Origin: Pelobates cultripes
Taxonomy: Eukaryota > Chordata > Amphibia > Anura > Pelobatidae
DNA length: 64,000 nt
Assembly (NCBI GenBank): GCA_933207985.1
Contig: OW240916.1
Location: forward strand, 319,379,614 to 319,443,613
Direction of reading: 5' to 3'
Shown: positions 41,301-52,200 of the stretch, in pieces
Position numbering within the stretch: position 1 is the stretch's first letter
Layout of the letters: each line of letters opens with the position of its first letter
The notes under the pieces: model-generated
Told to the model about the DNA's origin: nothing
What the model saw: only the letters and a program-made list of their open reading frames with translations
Databases searched by the model: none
Translations under genes and position numbers: made by a program

Positions 41301-44300
41301 CACCAATTACCTATGCAACATATTTACGAATTTCCCTTCTATTTTGGATGTATGTACGATATATGTATATATCACGGTATACAAATGTCATGTTGAGTAA
41401 AATAGGATGTGATAAATTCACCAATGACCTTTAAGATTTAAGCCGATGGAGGGCAAACGCCCATCTCCCTAAATTTGTGAATTAACTAAATTTGCTCCGT
41501 ATTTAGGAATAAATGTTTTAATGTAACATGCTCCTACACGTTTAATCAATATCTATGGGATTTGCTTAGTTTACTAAACACAGTTTCTGAAGTTTTGAAA
41601 ACCGTAACCTGTAGTTCTGTTTAGATGATGCTGTTTCACGGTACGGAGTCTAACACCTTTCCACTGGTTTTACATTGACCTATGTCCGTCCACTTTTAGT
41701 AGTATCACAGAATACTGCAAGTACCCTGTCTGCTTTCACCAATATCAATTTTGTCTCTATTGTAGTGGGTCAGCTGACATTCTCATCCACTGAATTACAT
41801 ACAGAACTGGATAAAATGGATGCAATTAAAGTGTAATAGGAACTTCCAGTTCAGCATAGAGGGCTGGAAGGACCTCTCTGTTAAAAAATAAGGGTTTGAC
41901 TCCTTACCATTGAACTCAGCTGGAGAACTGCAGGCACCATAACCACTACAGCACGCTGCTTTAATATTCCCTTTAACACCTTAAGGACACATGACATGTG
42001 TGACATGTCATGATTCCTTTTTATTCCAGAAGTTTGGTCCTAAAGGGGTTAAAGTCTTCTATGTTAGGTAAATGTTCATTTCTTTCTTTATTTATGATAA
42101 CTCTTTAAAATCTCTCTATTCCATTAGATGTATGTTTAAATACGAATTGCAGTCATAGTAATACATTACACTACCTGTGCTCTTCAATAGTTTGTTTAGT
42201 AATAGGTATGTATTACATTCATCCATCCTGATTACAGGAAGTGTCTTGCCATCACCATGCCAGTGGCAGGTTAAAAATTAACAGTTATTCTGTCTGCAGC
42301 CAATTTAGAAGCCATGGATTTCTGGGCCGACTACCACCCAGCATTGCAGAGTGTGTTTGTATGAGCGAGAATCGGAAATCTATACTCTGTTCAACGACGA
42401 AGTTTTAAAATGCTTTGATTTCTGCTGACAGACCCTGAGTAGGACTACTTCGTGTTCCAATAATCTTGTCATTATACAACATTAAAGGAGCACTATAGAG
42501 TCAGGAACACAAACATGTATTCCTAACCCTATAGGGTTAAAACCATCATCTAGCCACGTAGTCCCCTCATGCCTCCCTAAATATAGTAAATCTTACTTGT
42601 ATTCAAGTCTGCAGCTGCATGCTTTGTGCCTGTTTCCTTTTGTTCTGCTGACATCAGCAGAAGTGGCAGCCTGATCCAATCACAATGCTTCCCCATAGAA
42701 TTGGCTGAGACTGACAAGGAGGCAGATCAGGGGCAGAGCCAGCATGATTCAAACACAGCCCTGGCCAATCAGCATCTCCTCATAGAGAAGAATTAAATCA
42801 ATGAATCTCTATGAGGAGAGTTCAATGTGTGCAGGCAGAGGGAGGAGATACTGAATGTTTGGATGCATTTTAGGCAGCCATGACCCGGAAAGGATCTCTA
42901 ACAGCCATCTGAGGAGTGGCTGGTGAAGTCATCACTAGGCTGTAATGTAAACACTGCATTTTCTCTGAAAAGACAGTGTTTACAGCAAAAAGCCTGAAGG
43001 TAATGATTCTACTCACCAGAACAAATTCAATAAGCTGTAGTTGTTCTGGTGACTATAGTGTCCCTTTAAGGGTATTAATGTTCTATTTAAGATTATCCAA
43101 CATGACGGATCTTATGGATAATTGGATAGTTGCAATTTTTGACTCACCTTTTGTTTTTAAAACGAATATTAGACTTTTGCTTTATTTTCACCCAAAGTGG
43201 AAAAAATACAGGAGCAAGGTCTGAGTTGAAGCAAGAACAGAAAAGATGAGAATTCCGAGTGACCTGTCTGGGTCAGTGTTACCTAAAGCAGTGGTAGTGC
43301 AACTTCCTGGTCTGCACAGATTTCGGCAGATATGGGGAGCAAAGTGTAGATACATGTCTCCCCAGGGACATTGCCCAATATAATTTCATGTTTGGGTAAC
43401 AGATTTAATCCGATTATCTAATTAGAATATGGGCGTAATAGGATTTCTTGTTTAACATGAAATTTACTGGCTTCCCACAAGACACATTAGTTGAGATTTA
43501 TGTTTTGTTTTTTAATTTCATTGAAATCTAACCGTAAATTATGTGTGTTAGAATAATCTGAGCTAGTGGGGAATTCCGTGTTTAATTTGTAGCGTATTTG
43601 TTTTAGGTTGTATTACAGAGGAAGTGGCCCTGGCAACTGATTACTGTACGTGAACATGTTTTGTACTGTGCTCTCTCCTGCAGTTCATACGGTCACTCTC
43701 TTTGTAAATGTCTTTGGCTGTCTGGCCTGGTTCTTTGTGGACTCGTCTCGAGGAGTTGATTTTGGATTAGCTATCCTTTGGTTCTTGCTTTTCACACCAT
43801 GTTCCTTTGTTTGCTGGTACCGACCACTCTACGGCGCCTTCAGGTACTGACAGTTTTATAACATTGTTTTTTTTTCCAGTTTTGGTTAAAAGTGGATTCA
43901 AAAAACGAACTGGAAGCATAACTGACTTAAATTGTAATTCTCTTTGAAGTTCTGACAATTCTCACCTTAGTGAATCTGAATTCTTACCTTCGTTAATAAT
44001 GCTGAATTGTTTTGTAAGATATTGTTGTTGATGCTTCTCTCTCTTTTCTAGGAGCGACAGTTCATTCCGGTTCTTCGTATTCTTCTTTGTGTATATCTGT
44101 CAGTTTGCTGTGCACGTCCTGCAGGCGGCAGGCTTTCAGGGATGGGGAAACTGGTGAGTTATAGCCCCTATGCACCCTCGGATAGCCCCTCTCCACGCTC
44201 ATATTAAAGTCACAGTTTAAAAAGCACAATAATTCAAATTCTAATACGCTGCACATGTTGACAACCATGAGAGAAATGACCGTGTCACTTAAAGCGTTAA

Positions 44301-47300
44301 AGTTTTTCGTGGTTAGAGTAACCCTTGTTAAATCAACAAAAAAATAGAGACAATAACTAAAACGTACTGCTGTTCCAGCGCCTAGGCCAAGTTCTCCCTC
44401 CAGTAAGACAGATGTCATGGAGAGTGGGTTAGAAGGGGGTGGGCCACCATTGGCTGTCTGGCACCAGCATTCTGTGCGAATTTTGCAAAGAATTCATATT
44501 AGTCACTTGTAAATCTTGTTCTGGGCTGCATGTTACATGGCCGGAGTTGGGGTTACACCTCCGGCAGCATAGAGGTAAAACTCTGTATTTTCATAGAGAA
44601 ACACTGCTTATATAGACTCCAGGAACCATGACTACTTCAAATCATTAAAGTGGTCATGGTGTTTGGAGTATTTCTTTAATATTGGCCTGTGGCATGCAAA
44701 GCAGTTGGTTATTCTTAGACCGCTCATACCCTTGCTGTGTAGTCATGTATTCATTTATTTCATCTCATCCCACTTACTGCCCTATTAAAGAAAGCTCTGT
44801 CGGGTAAATTAATTTAACAGATTTCAATAACCGGCAAAATACAGGATAACCTGTATAAGGCATGCTGACTATTTATTTCAGCCAATGTGCTTCATAAATT
44901 ATTATGGTATGGATATTTTGTGTGCTCCTACAGAGACCCTCCTCTAAGAAAAAAAGAATATATATATATTTATATATTCTTGGCTAATCATAGCAGCGTC
45001 ACTTATGGGTTAGCTCCATCCTCGCTGGATCAGGACACGAAATTTTTTTTAAAAGGAGACTGAGTATATAAAAGGTCCCTCCTCCCTTCATACACCAGTC
45101 TCTTTTTCTGTCCTCGGCACATAGATTATATTTGGTCCATATGACTCTCAGTGCATGTGATGTATGTAGGGTGAAGGCCTCTACTTCTGTTATTGAGGAA
45201 AGCAGTGTTCATACTGTGACGTAGGACAAAGGGAGATCATTCATAAGAAGCTGGCCTACTGAGTGGTTATATAGGAAGAGTTCCTTCCAGTAAGTACACG
45301 TGGTTTTCTGAACATGTAGTTATTAGATACATTTTTGTGTTTGCAGTGGATGGATTTCTGCACTAACTGGACTCAACAAAAATATCCCAATTGGAATAAT
45401 GATGATCATAATAGCAGCCCTCTTCACAGCCTCTGCTGTAATATCACTAGTGATGTTCAAAAAGGTAGGTGATCCCCCGTATTTATCAATGCCATTTATG
45501 TAGTCAGATTTTTATGATATCTCTGTGCATTTTGAAGAAACTCTCCATTGCATGTTGGCCCAGGTGCCTGAGAACAGGATTGGGGAAGAAGCTGTGAGAT
45601 CTAGCCATGTGCTAGCTGGGAGGGCAGGAGAGAGGATGGGCGTGCTACAGGCATCGTACAAGGACCTGGCATGATGATGAATAATCAATATCAGTTCTAA
45701 TCTAGCACGGAGGGTGTACCATCTATCACTTTAATATAATCATAAGCAAGGTGCAAATCCAAAAATGCCTGGAAAACTCAAAATAGAAAATAAGTAAGGA
45801 TGATTTCTATGTTAAATATATTCGCTTTGATACATTGTATTGGGTCATATATTTTCTGTTACTTTGTATATATTGTTATTGATTTATTATAAAGTGTTAT
45901 ACTTTAGATTGTTATTGGAGTGTGCATCCTTAATTATTTTCTATGATGATGAAGAGTACCATGGCTCACTTGTGTCTCCGTGTGTCTTGAGAAGAGGTGC
46001 TAGGCCTCGGTTAAATTGCTCCCACTGGGGTATGACCTCACATTCTGAAAGCCCTTCACATGACAAAAGAGCAGAGATTTTGAGATGGTGGCCAAGCCAT
46101 GTACTTTGTCCACTGTGCAACCTTTGGATGATTCTCTGTTTGCAAATGTCAGTGGTGTGGTGCTAGGATGGGTCAATGGAAATGAGTACATGTAGGTTGA
46201 GTAAATTCGGGATTTTGGTGGATATAGATATACTACTGGAGTGAGAGGCATTGGCTGAGAGTTAAGAAATGGTTGGAGAAAAGGCGTACCAAACTGTAAA
46301 TTTCTCTCTCTGCACTGACCCTGTCACCTGTTTGTTAGGGAAATTACACAGCACTCACACAAACATGCATAAAGACAAATGCTTAGATTTATATACTCAC
46401 AGTCATACACACACATCACATGCATAGCTACATACTCAAATTTATTTACACACACGTTCTCACATTCTTACAAACACCGCACGCACATTTGATTTTTATT
46501 TAGACGCTGGTTTCTAGGTGTTTGCTGCTGTGATCAGTCTGTACTCCCAGTAAGTGAAACCAGGGCTAGGATGATGTTACATTTCTGATCTCAGTATTAG
46601 TACAGGGGACTGACGGAGCTGTGCAGTCAGAGCACAGACTGATCCCAGCAGCTCACACACCACTCGCAAGGTCTGCTAAATAGAGTTCGCGAGCGGCTGG
46701 GATCAGTCTTTGCTCCCCCCCGGGTATTTAGACTTGGCCCGCCAGGGGTTCAGAGAGACATGTTGAAGACACTTTGAAGGTTATAGCAATCTTGTCATTT
46801 TATTATGTAAACAGCTGGTCACTCAATCTCTTGACCTGATCCTAACCTGCTGTGCACGGCTATATTCCCCACTGCCTGTGAACATAAGACTGACTCAAAG
46901 TAAGCAGCTGCCAATTATACACCTGCTAATATTGTCATCGTTGAGCCTCTCTGTTTAGAGAACGTCTTGTTGTGTACACACAAACTAAACCTATATTATT
47001 ATTTTAAAAGCACCAACACTTTCTACAGTGCTATCTCATGGGTCCAAAATACATAGAAAAAAGTTCAACTCACAAATTTTGCATACAGAAAAAGGAGGTA
47101 GTAAGAGCCTTCAGTTTACAATCTAAAAGTAAAATTGGGCACAATTTCATAATATATAAAGTTATGTATTGCGATTGCAAAACCTGTAAGTAGCAATAAA
47201 TTGGAGAATTTAAAGTAAAAGATGATTTTAGTCACCTTTATTCTAGTGACATGTGGGTCTCCTCGTGAATTGCCTCACCCTCGCTCTGCCTCCTTGGCTG

Positions 47301-49275
47301 AGATCATCAAACTGCAAAATGCCGCACTGCGCTAATCATAATTTCCTCTCAGAGAGATTTTTGAATCAATATATTTCTATGGGGAGCGTTCAGCGCCTCT
47401 ATGAACTGTGTGTAGACGCTATGTCAGTGCTTCTTATTGTGCAGCACTGACCCTGAAAGCAGTAGATGGATTATTTAATTAGCAGCAAGACCCTTCAACA
47501 ACGGTTAACAAAAGCAGTGAAAATACAGGGCTACCATGCCCACATTCCAAAACAACTAGTGTCCCTAGGAAGCTCTCTTGTGAGCGCCCACTCTGTCCAA
47601 AAAGTCACGTTTTTAGCGGGCAACAACTATCCTCCGATCCAGAACAGAGTTCCATGATGCTGGGTGGAGAATCCTGGTCAACAAAATTCACAGTGCTTTC
47701 TGTGGATACATGGAGCTCACTCAAGTCCAGGGTATCTTTGAAAGCTTCACTACCTCCTCTGTCACCCCTCCAAATAGTACTCCCCTAGGTGATTCAGGCA
47801 CCAAGAGTGCTCTTGACAAAGTTTCACCGAACTACCGCTACTCTGCGATCCAATGAGGAGTTTCAGGAGTGTTGGAGGTTGCTTCCGGTCAGGAGTGTCG
47901 TGCCTCTGTCCTTCTTGTGGGCCTAGGTTGCTTCTGTGGCCGCCTATATGGTCGCTGGGCTGTAAGGCACGGGCTGGAGGGGTAACTATAGTAAAACAGC
48001 ACTTTTTAAAGGAATGTGGTGGTCCTGGGGGACCTGGTGGTCAGTCACAATACACACCAGTATATTAAGCTCTAGTGGTTCTAGTGACTATAGTGTCCCT
48101 TTAAAAGCTACTCTCCACTGTAAGCCATTGAATACCCGCCAGGAGGGGAATTTCAACTTATAATGAATACATGTGGATTTCCCTTTAATGGACATAGTGT
48201 TTCTAAACATTAATACCAAAAAGAAGGTGCATTGGGAGCTCAAAACAATTAGTTTAAAGAAGAACCTGTGGACTCAATTTCGCACAGCTATGTTCACCGT
48301 TGAAATAAATCGCTACAATTTCACCAAACTATAAAAAAAAAAAAATGAATAGTGCACATATTATACATATAAAGTGTGTATGTTTTGCCCTATTTTGATG
48401 AAAAAGCTATTTGAAAAAAAAAAAAGCTGTTTTATATAATTTTCTTTAAAAATGTTGTTTGCGCTTGCTTTGACAAGAAGGCGGGTAATAATTACACACT
48501 TTATATGTATAATATGTGCTCTGAACATGGATACCTGCAGGCTTTATTTCATTCTTCAGCCAGAGCACACCGTACTGGGGAAAATGGGTGACCATGGCCT
48601 AAAGACACGTAATGCCTGCTGACTGGAATTAGTCTTATTTAGAAGCAATTGTAGTATCTGCAAATCTATTTACCTTTTACACTATGTTGGGTGTGGCTGT
48701 ATCATGTAACACTTTATAAAGTAATAATGGTTAGAATTGTGCTTTCTTATAGAGCTACCTAGGCTTATTGAATAGGCCTCTTATAGGTAACATGTTCCCC
48801 TCTGTAAAGGTGAGGGAATGGTGCCTTCCTCCACCAGGCACTGACTGAAAGCGTTTCACAAACACGGAAATTGCTGGTGCATTTTCTAGACTATCAAATG
48901 TTTGTTTACATTATTGTTAACAAATGCTTCCAGCTTGTTTTTTGTTTTTACGTTCCCTTACTTAGTCCCTAAACCATTCTGCCCTGTATCTGTATAGTCT
49001 TTTGTGACAAGGCTAGCCTTGCTGTGCTGTATCAGGATATGTTAACAAATAGCATGGAGCATAGAAATAAATATAAAGATCGATAACCGAATCTGTGTTT
49101 TGAATTCCAGGTGCACGGACTATACCGAACAACAGGGGCCAGTTTTGAAAAAGCGCAGCAAGAGTTTGCTACAGGCGTGATGTCTAACAAGACGGTGCAG
49201 ACTGCTGCAGCAAACGCAGCCACTTCAGCAGCAAGCAGTGCGGCTCAAAACGCCTTTAAGGCTAACCAGATGTAA
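32284..49275 (+). CDS. scamp1: Secretory carrier membrane protein 1, exons 2-9 (exon 1 not found)
   Basis: SCAMP1 is a four-pass membrane protein of post-Golgi recycling and secretory vesicles, active in vesicle traffic and membrane fusion. Eight exons (32284-32361, 34110-34211, 34347-34458, 41081-41209, 43684-43843, 44052-44153, 45347-45464, 49111-49275) join in frame to 321 residues plus stop; vertebrate SCAMP1 has about 338, the missing part being the first 19 or so residues with two NPF motifs. Visible features in order: an NPF motif (EEYNPFSD), a Pro-rich linker, a coiled coil ([20 protein letters not shown]), TM1, TM2, the conserved E peptide [13 protein letters not shown]3, TM4 and an Ala-rich cytoplasmic tail ending AFKANQM. 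Near-identity to known SCAMP1 makes the call secure. Intron 4 uses a GC donor. Confidence 0.97.
32406..32430. repeat. (TA)n microsatellite in scamp1 intron 2
   Basis: About twelve TA units shortly after the exon 2 donor. Confidence 0.85.
32543..33135. mobile_element. 593-bp TTAA element in scamp1 intron 2
   Basis: TTAA at 32539-32542 and 33136-33139; ends AGGGACACTATAGTCACCAG and CTGACCCTATAGTGCTCCT. An inverted, highly similar copy lies at 42486-43065 in intron 5. Confidence 0.85.
33138..33260. repeat. Dispersed-repeat fragment (TATATAGCACC / CAGCACTTTACA)
   Basis: TTTATTATTGGGATTTATAT, AGCACCAAATTCTTCTGCAG and CACTTTACAAAAT resemble a repeat I associate with frog and fish introns. A weaker relative is at 46990-47140. 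Confidence 0.45.
34110..34211 (+). CDS. scamp1: scamp1 exon 3
   Basis: Acceptor TGTCCTAG, donor AAG|GTACAC. Thirty-four codons, phase 0: the Pro-rich linker [18 protein letters not shown], then [16 protein letters not shown]. Confidence 0.95.
34347..34458 (+). CDS. scamp1: scamp1 exon 4 (coiled coil; GC donor)
   Basis: Acceptor TTTTTAAG. Encodes the coiled coil [19 protein letters not shown] to IQSLNQSG; 112 nt, leaving one base for the next codon. The downstream site is GAG|GCGAGT, a GC donor; no GT at any nearby base keeps the frame into RKNNWPPL. The junction yields GG before RKNNW where human has a single Gly. Confidence 0.92.
34540..39750 (-). mobile_element. L1-like LINE in scamp1 intron 4, antisense, decayed
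   Basis: Minus-strand retrotransposon. Endonuclease frame 39174-37864 has [14 protein letters not shown] and SDHADV, the catalytic motifs of APE-type endonucleases. Reverse transcriptase follows in pieces: [16 protein letters not shown] (37586-37302), a single in-frame stop at the 37301/37302 border, then [26 protein letters not shown] and the catalytic FADDVLL (37301-36336). The C-terminal part (35944-35285) has a CCHC-like knuckle, [18 protein letters not shown]. The region 35284-34575 is 3' UTR, and a T-rich run at 34535-34572 is the poly(A) tail seen from the + strand. ORF1 was not clearly found. Stops and frameshifts make it inactive. Confidence 0.85.
39160..39233. repeat. 18-bp tandem repeat upstream of the L1 endonuclease
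   Basis: CACCTCTACCGTTCCCCA repeated four times in a row. Confidence 0.9.
40709..40933. mobile_element. Short TTAA element adjoining another
   Basis: TTAA at 40705-40708 and 40934-40937; ends AGGGACAGTACAGG and GTAGTCTCCCT. The left TTAA also borders sequence ending GGAGAGTCCCT, so two elements may share one target site. Confidence 0.55.
41081..41209 (+). CDS. scamp1: scamp1 exon 5
   Basis: Acceptor TTTTCCTAG, donor ATGT|GTGAGT. Begins [20 protein letters not shown] and ends KIMYYLWM at the start of TM1. One base carries over. Confidence 0.95.
41977..42048. mobile_element. 72-bp TTAA palindromic MITE, copy 3
   Basis: TTAA at 41973-41976 and 42049-42052; ACACCTTAAGGACACATGAC start and CTAAAGGGG end. 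In scamp1 intron 5. Confidence 0.75.
42486..43065. mobile_element. 580-bp TTAA element in scamp1 intron 5, inverted relative to intron 2 copy
   Basis: TTAA at 42482-42485 and 43066-43069; ends AGGAGCACTATAGAGTCAGG and CTGGTGACTATAGTGTCCCT. Runs antiparallel to 32543-33135 over nearly its full length. Confidence 0.85.
43684..43843 (+). CDS. scamp1: scamp1 exon 6 (TM1-TM2, E peptide)
   Basis: Acceptor CTCCTGCAG, donor CAG|GTACTG. Encodes [17 protein letters not shown], the loop [12 protein letters not shown]2 and the E peptide [11 protein letters not shown] (Arg split with exon 7), the segment known in SCAMPs to affect exocytic fusion. Confidence 0.96.
44052..44153 (+). CDS. scamp1: scamp1 exon 7 (TM3)
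   Basis: Acceptor TTTTCTAG, donor CTG|GTGAGT. Encodes [17 protein letters not shown] to [11 protein letters not shown], covering TM3; two bases carry over to form Cys. Confidence 0.95.
44975..45140 (+). promoter_or_regulatory. TATA-box fragment of a retroelement in scamp1 intron 7
   Basis: GAGTATATAAAAGGTCCCTC gives a good TATA box, followed by a pyrimidine-rich start region (CCAGTCTCTTTTTCTGTCC). Probably the promoter end of a retrotransposon; no coding part present. Confidence 0.35.
45347..45464 (+). CDS. scamp1: scamp1 exon 8 (TM4)
   Basis: Acceptor TTTGCAG, donor AAG|GTAGGT. Starts [16 protein letters not shown] and runs through [20 protein letters not shown] (TM4) to KK. Confidence 0.95.
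45465..49110 (+). other. scamp1: scamp1 intron 8
   Basis: 3.6 kb without recognisable exons. A repeat relative lies at 46990-47140, and a TTAA element end (GTGACTATAGTGTCCCT before TTAA at 48101-48104) is present without an identified left end. Confidence 0.6.
49111..49275 (+). CDS. scamp1: scamp1 exon 9 (tail and stop)
   Basis: Acceptor GAATTCCAG. Begins [19 protein letters not shown], then [18 protein letters not shown], and ends AFKANQM with TAA at 49273-49275. Mammalian SCAMP1 ends FKGNQI. Confidence 0.97.
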   Translation: MHGLYRTTGASFEKAQQEFATGVMSNKTVQTAAANAATSAASSAAQNAFKANQM

Positions 49276-52200
49276 GAAGAGCCGTCTGGAAGCTACCATG
49301 ACCACTGTCAACACACGACATCCAGTCTTTCTCCCTTCCCCTCAGCCATTTTTTTATAAAAACCCACTGAAGACTAAATTGCACTCGCCTTGTGTATTTG
49401 CTCTATTCAGCCCAGTTAGTGCCAGTGGGGACTGGAATGCATCGTGGTTCTATAAGAGGTTCTGCAGCACATAATGTGCATGGGCAAAACCAGCAGTGCT
49501 GTTTCCCTTTCCCTCGCCTCACCCACTCCTTCAGAATGCCCCCAGCCGCCTATTATTTAAATAACCCTCATGGATAAATGGATTCATAAGTAGGAAGTAG
49601 CTGGATCTGGATAGTTGGAATCCTGAAAGTATTGCGTGTATTATTATTGAAAGTGTGCATTGTTTTGTTTTAGGTTTTTTTAAATTTTGTTTTGTTTTAG
49701 GTTTTTTTAAATTTTGTTTTGTTTTAGATGTAGTAGCATTCACAGTCTATTTAAAGTACAGAATTATAGCCAATCAGAGTTTGCACGACATTTGACTTTC
49801 AGTTAGCAACACTGTTTAAAAACAAGAATACAAATCATTGCTATGATCCTACAGTTTAAATTATTGTGGCTTTTACTTTTAAAGTGACTCAATTTTAGTG
49901 AAATTTCCTGAAAACTCATTTCAGCATACAAGTGTGAATTGTGTATTGTAGCAGGCCTCTTCACAATGATATATATATATATATATATAATGTATATTTT
50001 TTTTTTTAGACTTCCTTGAATAATGTCGGTACACACATTCTGATGTAGAATGTTTAATGCAATGTACAGTTAATTTAGGCAAATTGAAAGGGACGTGTCT
50101 TTGTAGTGTATGTGCAGAACATTTTCTTAGCTCTTGTAAAACCTCCTGTTTGCTGTTTCGTTATTTTGTTATGCACTTTTGGTTTCATTTTATAAGCTGA
50201 TTTTTATGTAGATCGCTTCCCCCATTATAGCTCACGTCTGTTCATTGAAGCAAATTCATTCTAGGTGCATGAATTAATAAATACAGCAGCCATTAAATTA
50301 AGCATAGTGCAGGAAAAACACTTGTGACTAACAAAAAACGGGTATCTATACAATCTATATATATATACAATCGTTCTGTGCAGCTAGAATTATCTGTCTA
50401 AATGGGTAACCCAGGATTTGTATATTAAACAGAAAGGAAAACATAAACCTATTTTATTTTTCTGGTTATTATTAATCTACAATCTAGTTAGTGCATTCTC
50501 TGAAAAATGAGAAATCTGTTATAAATAATGTATATAATATAAGAAATAGAACTCCAACAGCACTCTAAAGTGACAGGTTTAACCTCCGTACTGTACTATG
50601 TATTTATTGAAGTTCATATTTAAAATACCACTTGCATTCTGTAAAAAGCCTTTCATTTCTTGTATAAGGCTCTCCTGTCATTAACCAGTAAGGCTGTCAT
50701 GGCTGAATATTATCAAATATGGTAAGGTCATTCAGCCTCCATAAACAGTCTTGTTCTGACTGCAGGGATATGTAATGTTTGAGAGAATAAAATGGACCTT
50801 TACTTTAGAGCAAAACTTTCACTTCTTTGATTTTCACACAACTGTAGCTAAGATACGTTAGCTGTGTTGTTGGCCATTTTGTTTTCACTCTGTGTCTGGC
50901 TGTTCTGACACAACCATGGCATATTATGTGAAATAGATTGACCCCCTAAATTGCTATGTGTGCGCTTATGGCTCTTTTGGAGAAAGTCCCACAGCGTACA
51001 CACATGCTCAATCAACATTTTTTTCTGCAAAACACCTGAGCACACATGATCGCATCCAGAACATTATCGGCTGCTATGTCACCACATGTATGGAAGTGCC
51101 GAGGTGGTAAGTACATTTTATACTTACCTCCACTGCATCAGATAAGTGGCAGTTCTGCGTTAGGTATGTAGCGTGAATATGCCCTCAGAATAATTCTTGC
51201 TGCACTAAACGGTTTGTTAATGACATGATTTTGTCACAGGTGTGAAGACATTGCATACCTTATTAGTTCAGTGATATACTCTAATTTTTATAAATATGTA
51301 ATATCATATATTTCCAGATTTATTTGCTAAACTGAGAATTAAATAGGAATTTATCATTTAAGCCAGAGTATGCAGTTCGACTATTTTGGCATAAAAGCGC
51401 CTATGTCACCCCTTGGGGTCTTTGTATATTTTGGTTAGCATGGTGTGCGGTGGCTCGACGACCGGTGCGGTCTTCATGTACGAGGAGCCTACATCAGTGT
51501 TGTATTCTCACACATGTACACCACTACTGTTTATGGAGCATCCTGTAAGACTGCGAGAACCTCCATAGATTTTATCTCATAATGAGCGCGACATTGCTGT
51601 ATGCCTGCAGCCGTTGCCTGAGACTGCTGAGGGAAAGGGTCGAGGATTGATGGCAGTAGCTACGCCTTTTGTCGATTTGAGAATTTACCAAAAGTCAAAG
51701 TCCATACTTTGTCTTACGATGTCTTTTGGAACTACTTGGAATTTCAATGAAATGACAACACAGACTTTGTAAGCATTTCCTAAAGATTTTTTTTTTTTTT
51801 TTATGAAATGCTCGGTTTTGGGTGGGGATGGTGTCAGAGTTGTGAAATTCACTATGAATTCTCAATTTAGTAAATATACTTTTTTTTTTTTTTTTTAAAT
51901 CATACATTCTCTTGACAATTCAAGTGTCCATTCATTTTTATTTAAAGGAACAAGCAATTGGACATGAATTGTTTAATGATTTTATTATTTCGTTTCTTTC
52001 TACATTTGAATGTGAAGCCTATGAACATTGATCTAAATGCAGTATTGATTATGGCTGAATTCAAAGATAAGATTAGATGAAGTGATGCAATGTTTTAACA
52101 GACTGGAAGTGATTGTCATCTAGAGAGCAGTTTTAAATTAAATATGGTTGCCAGGTTTTCATTTATAAAGGAAGAATGATTCATCAAACTTGGCTGCTCA

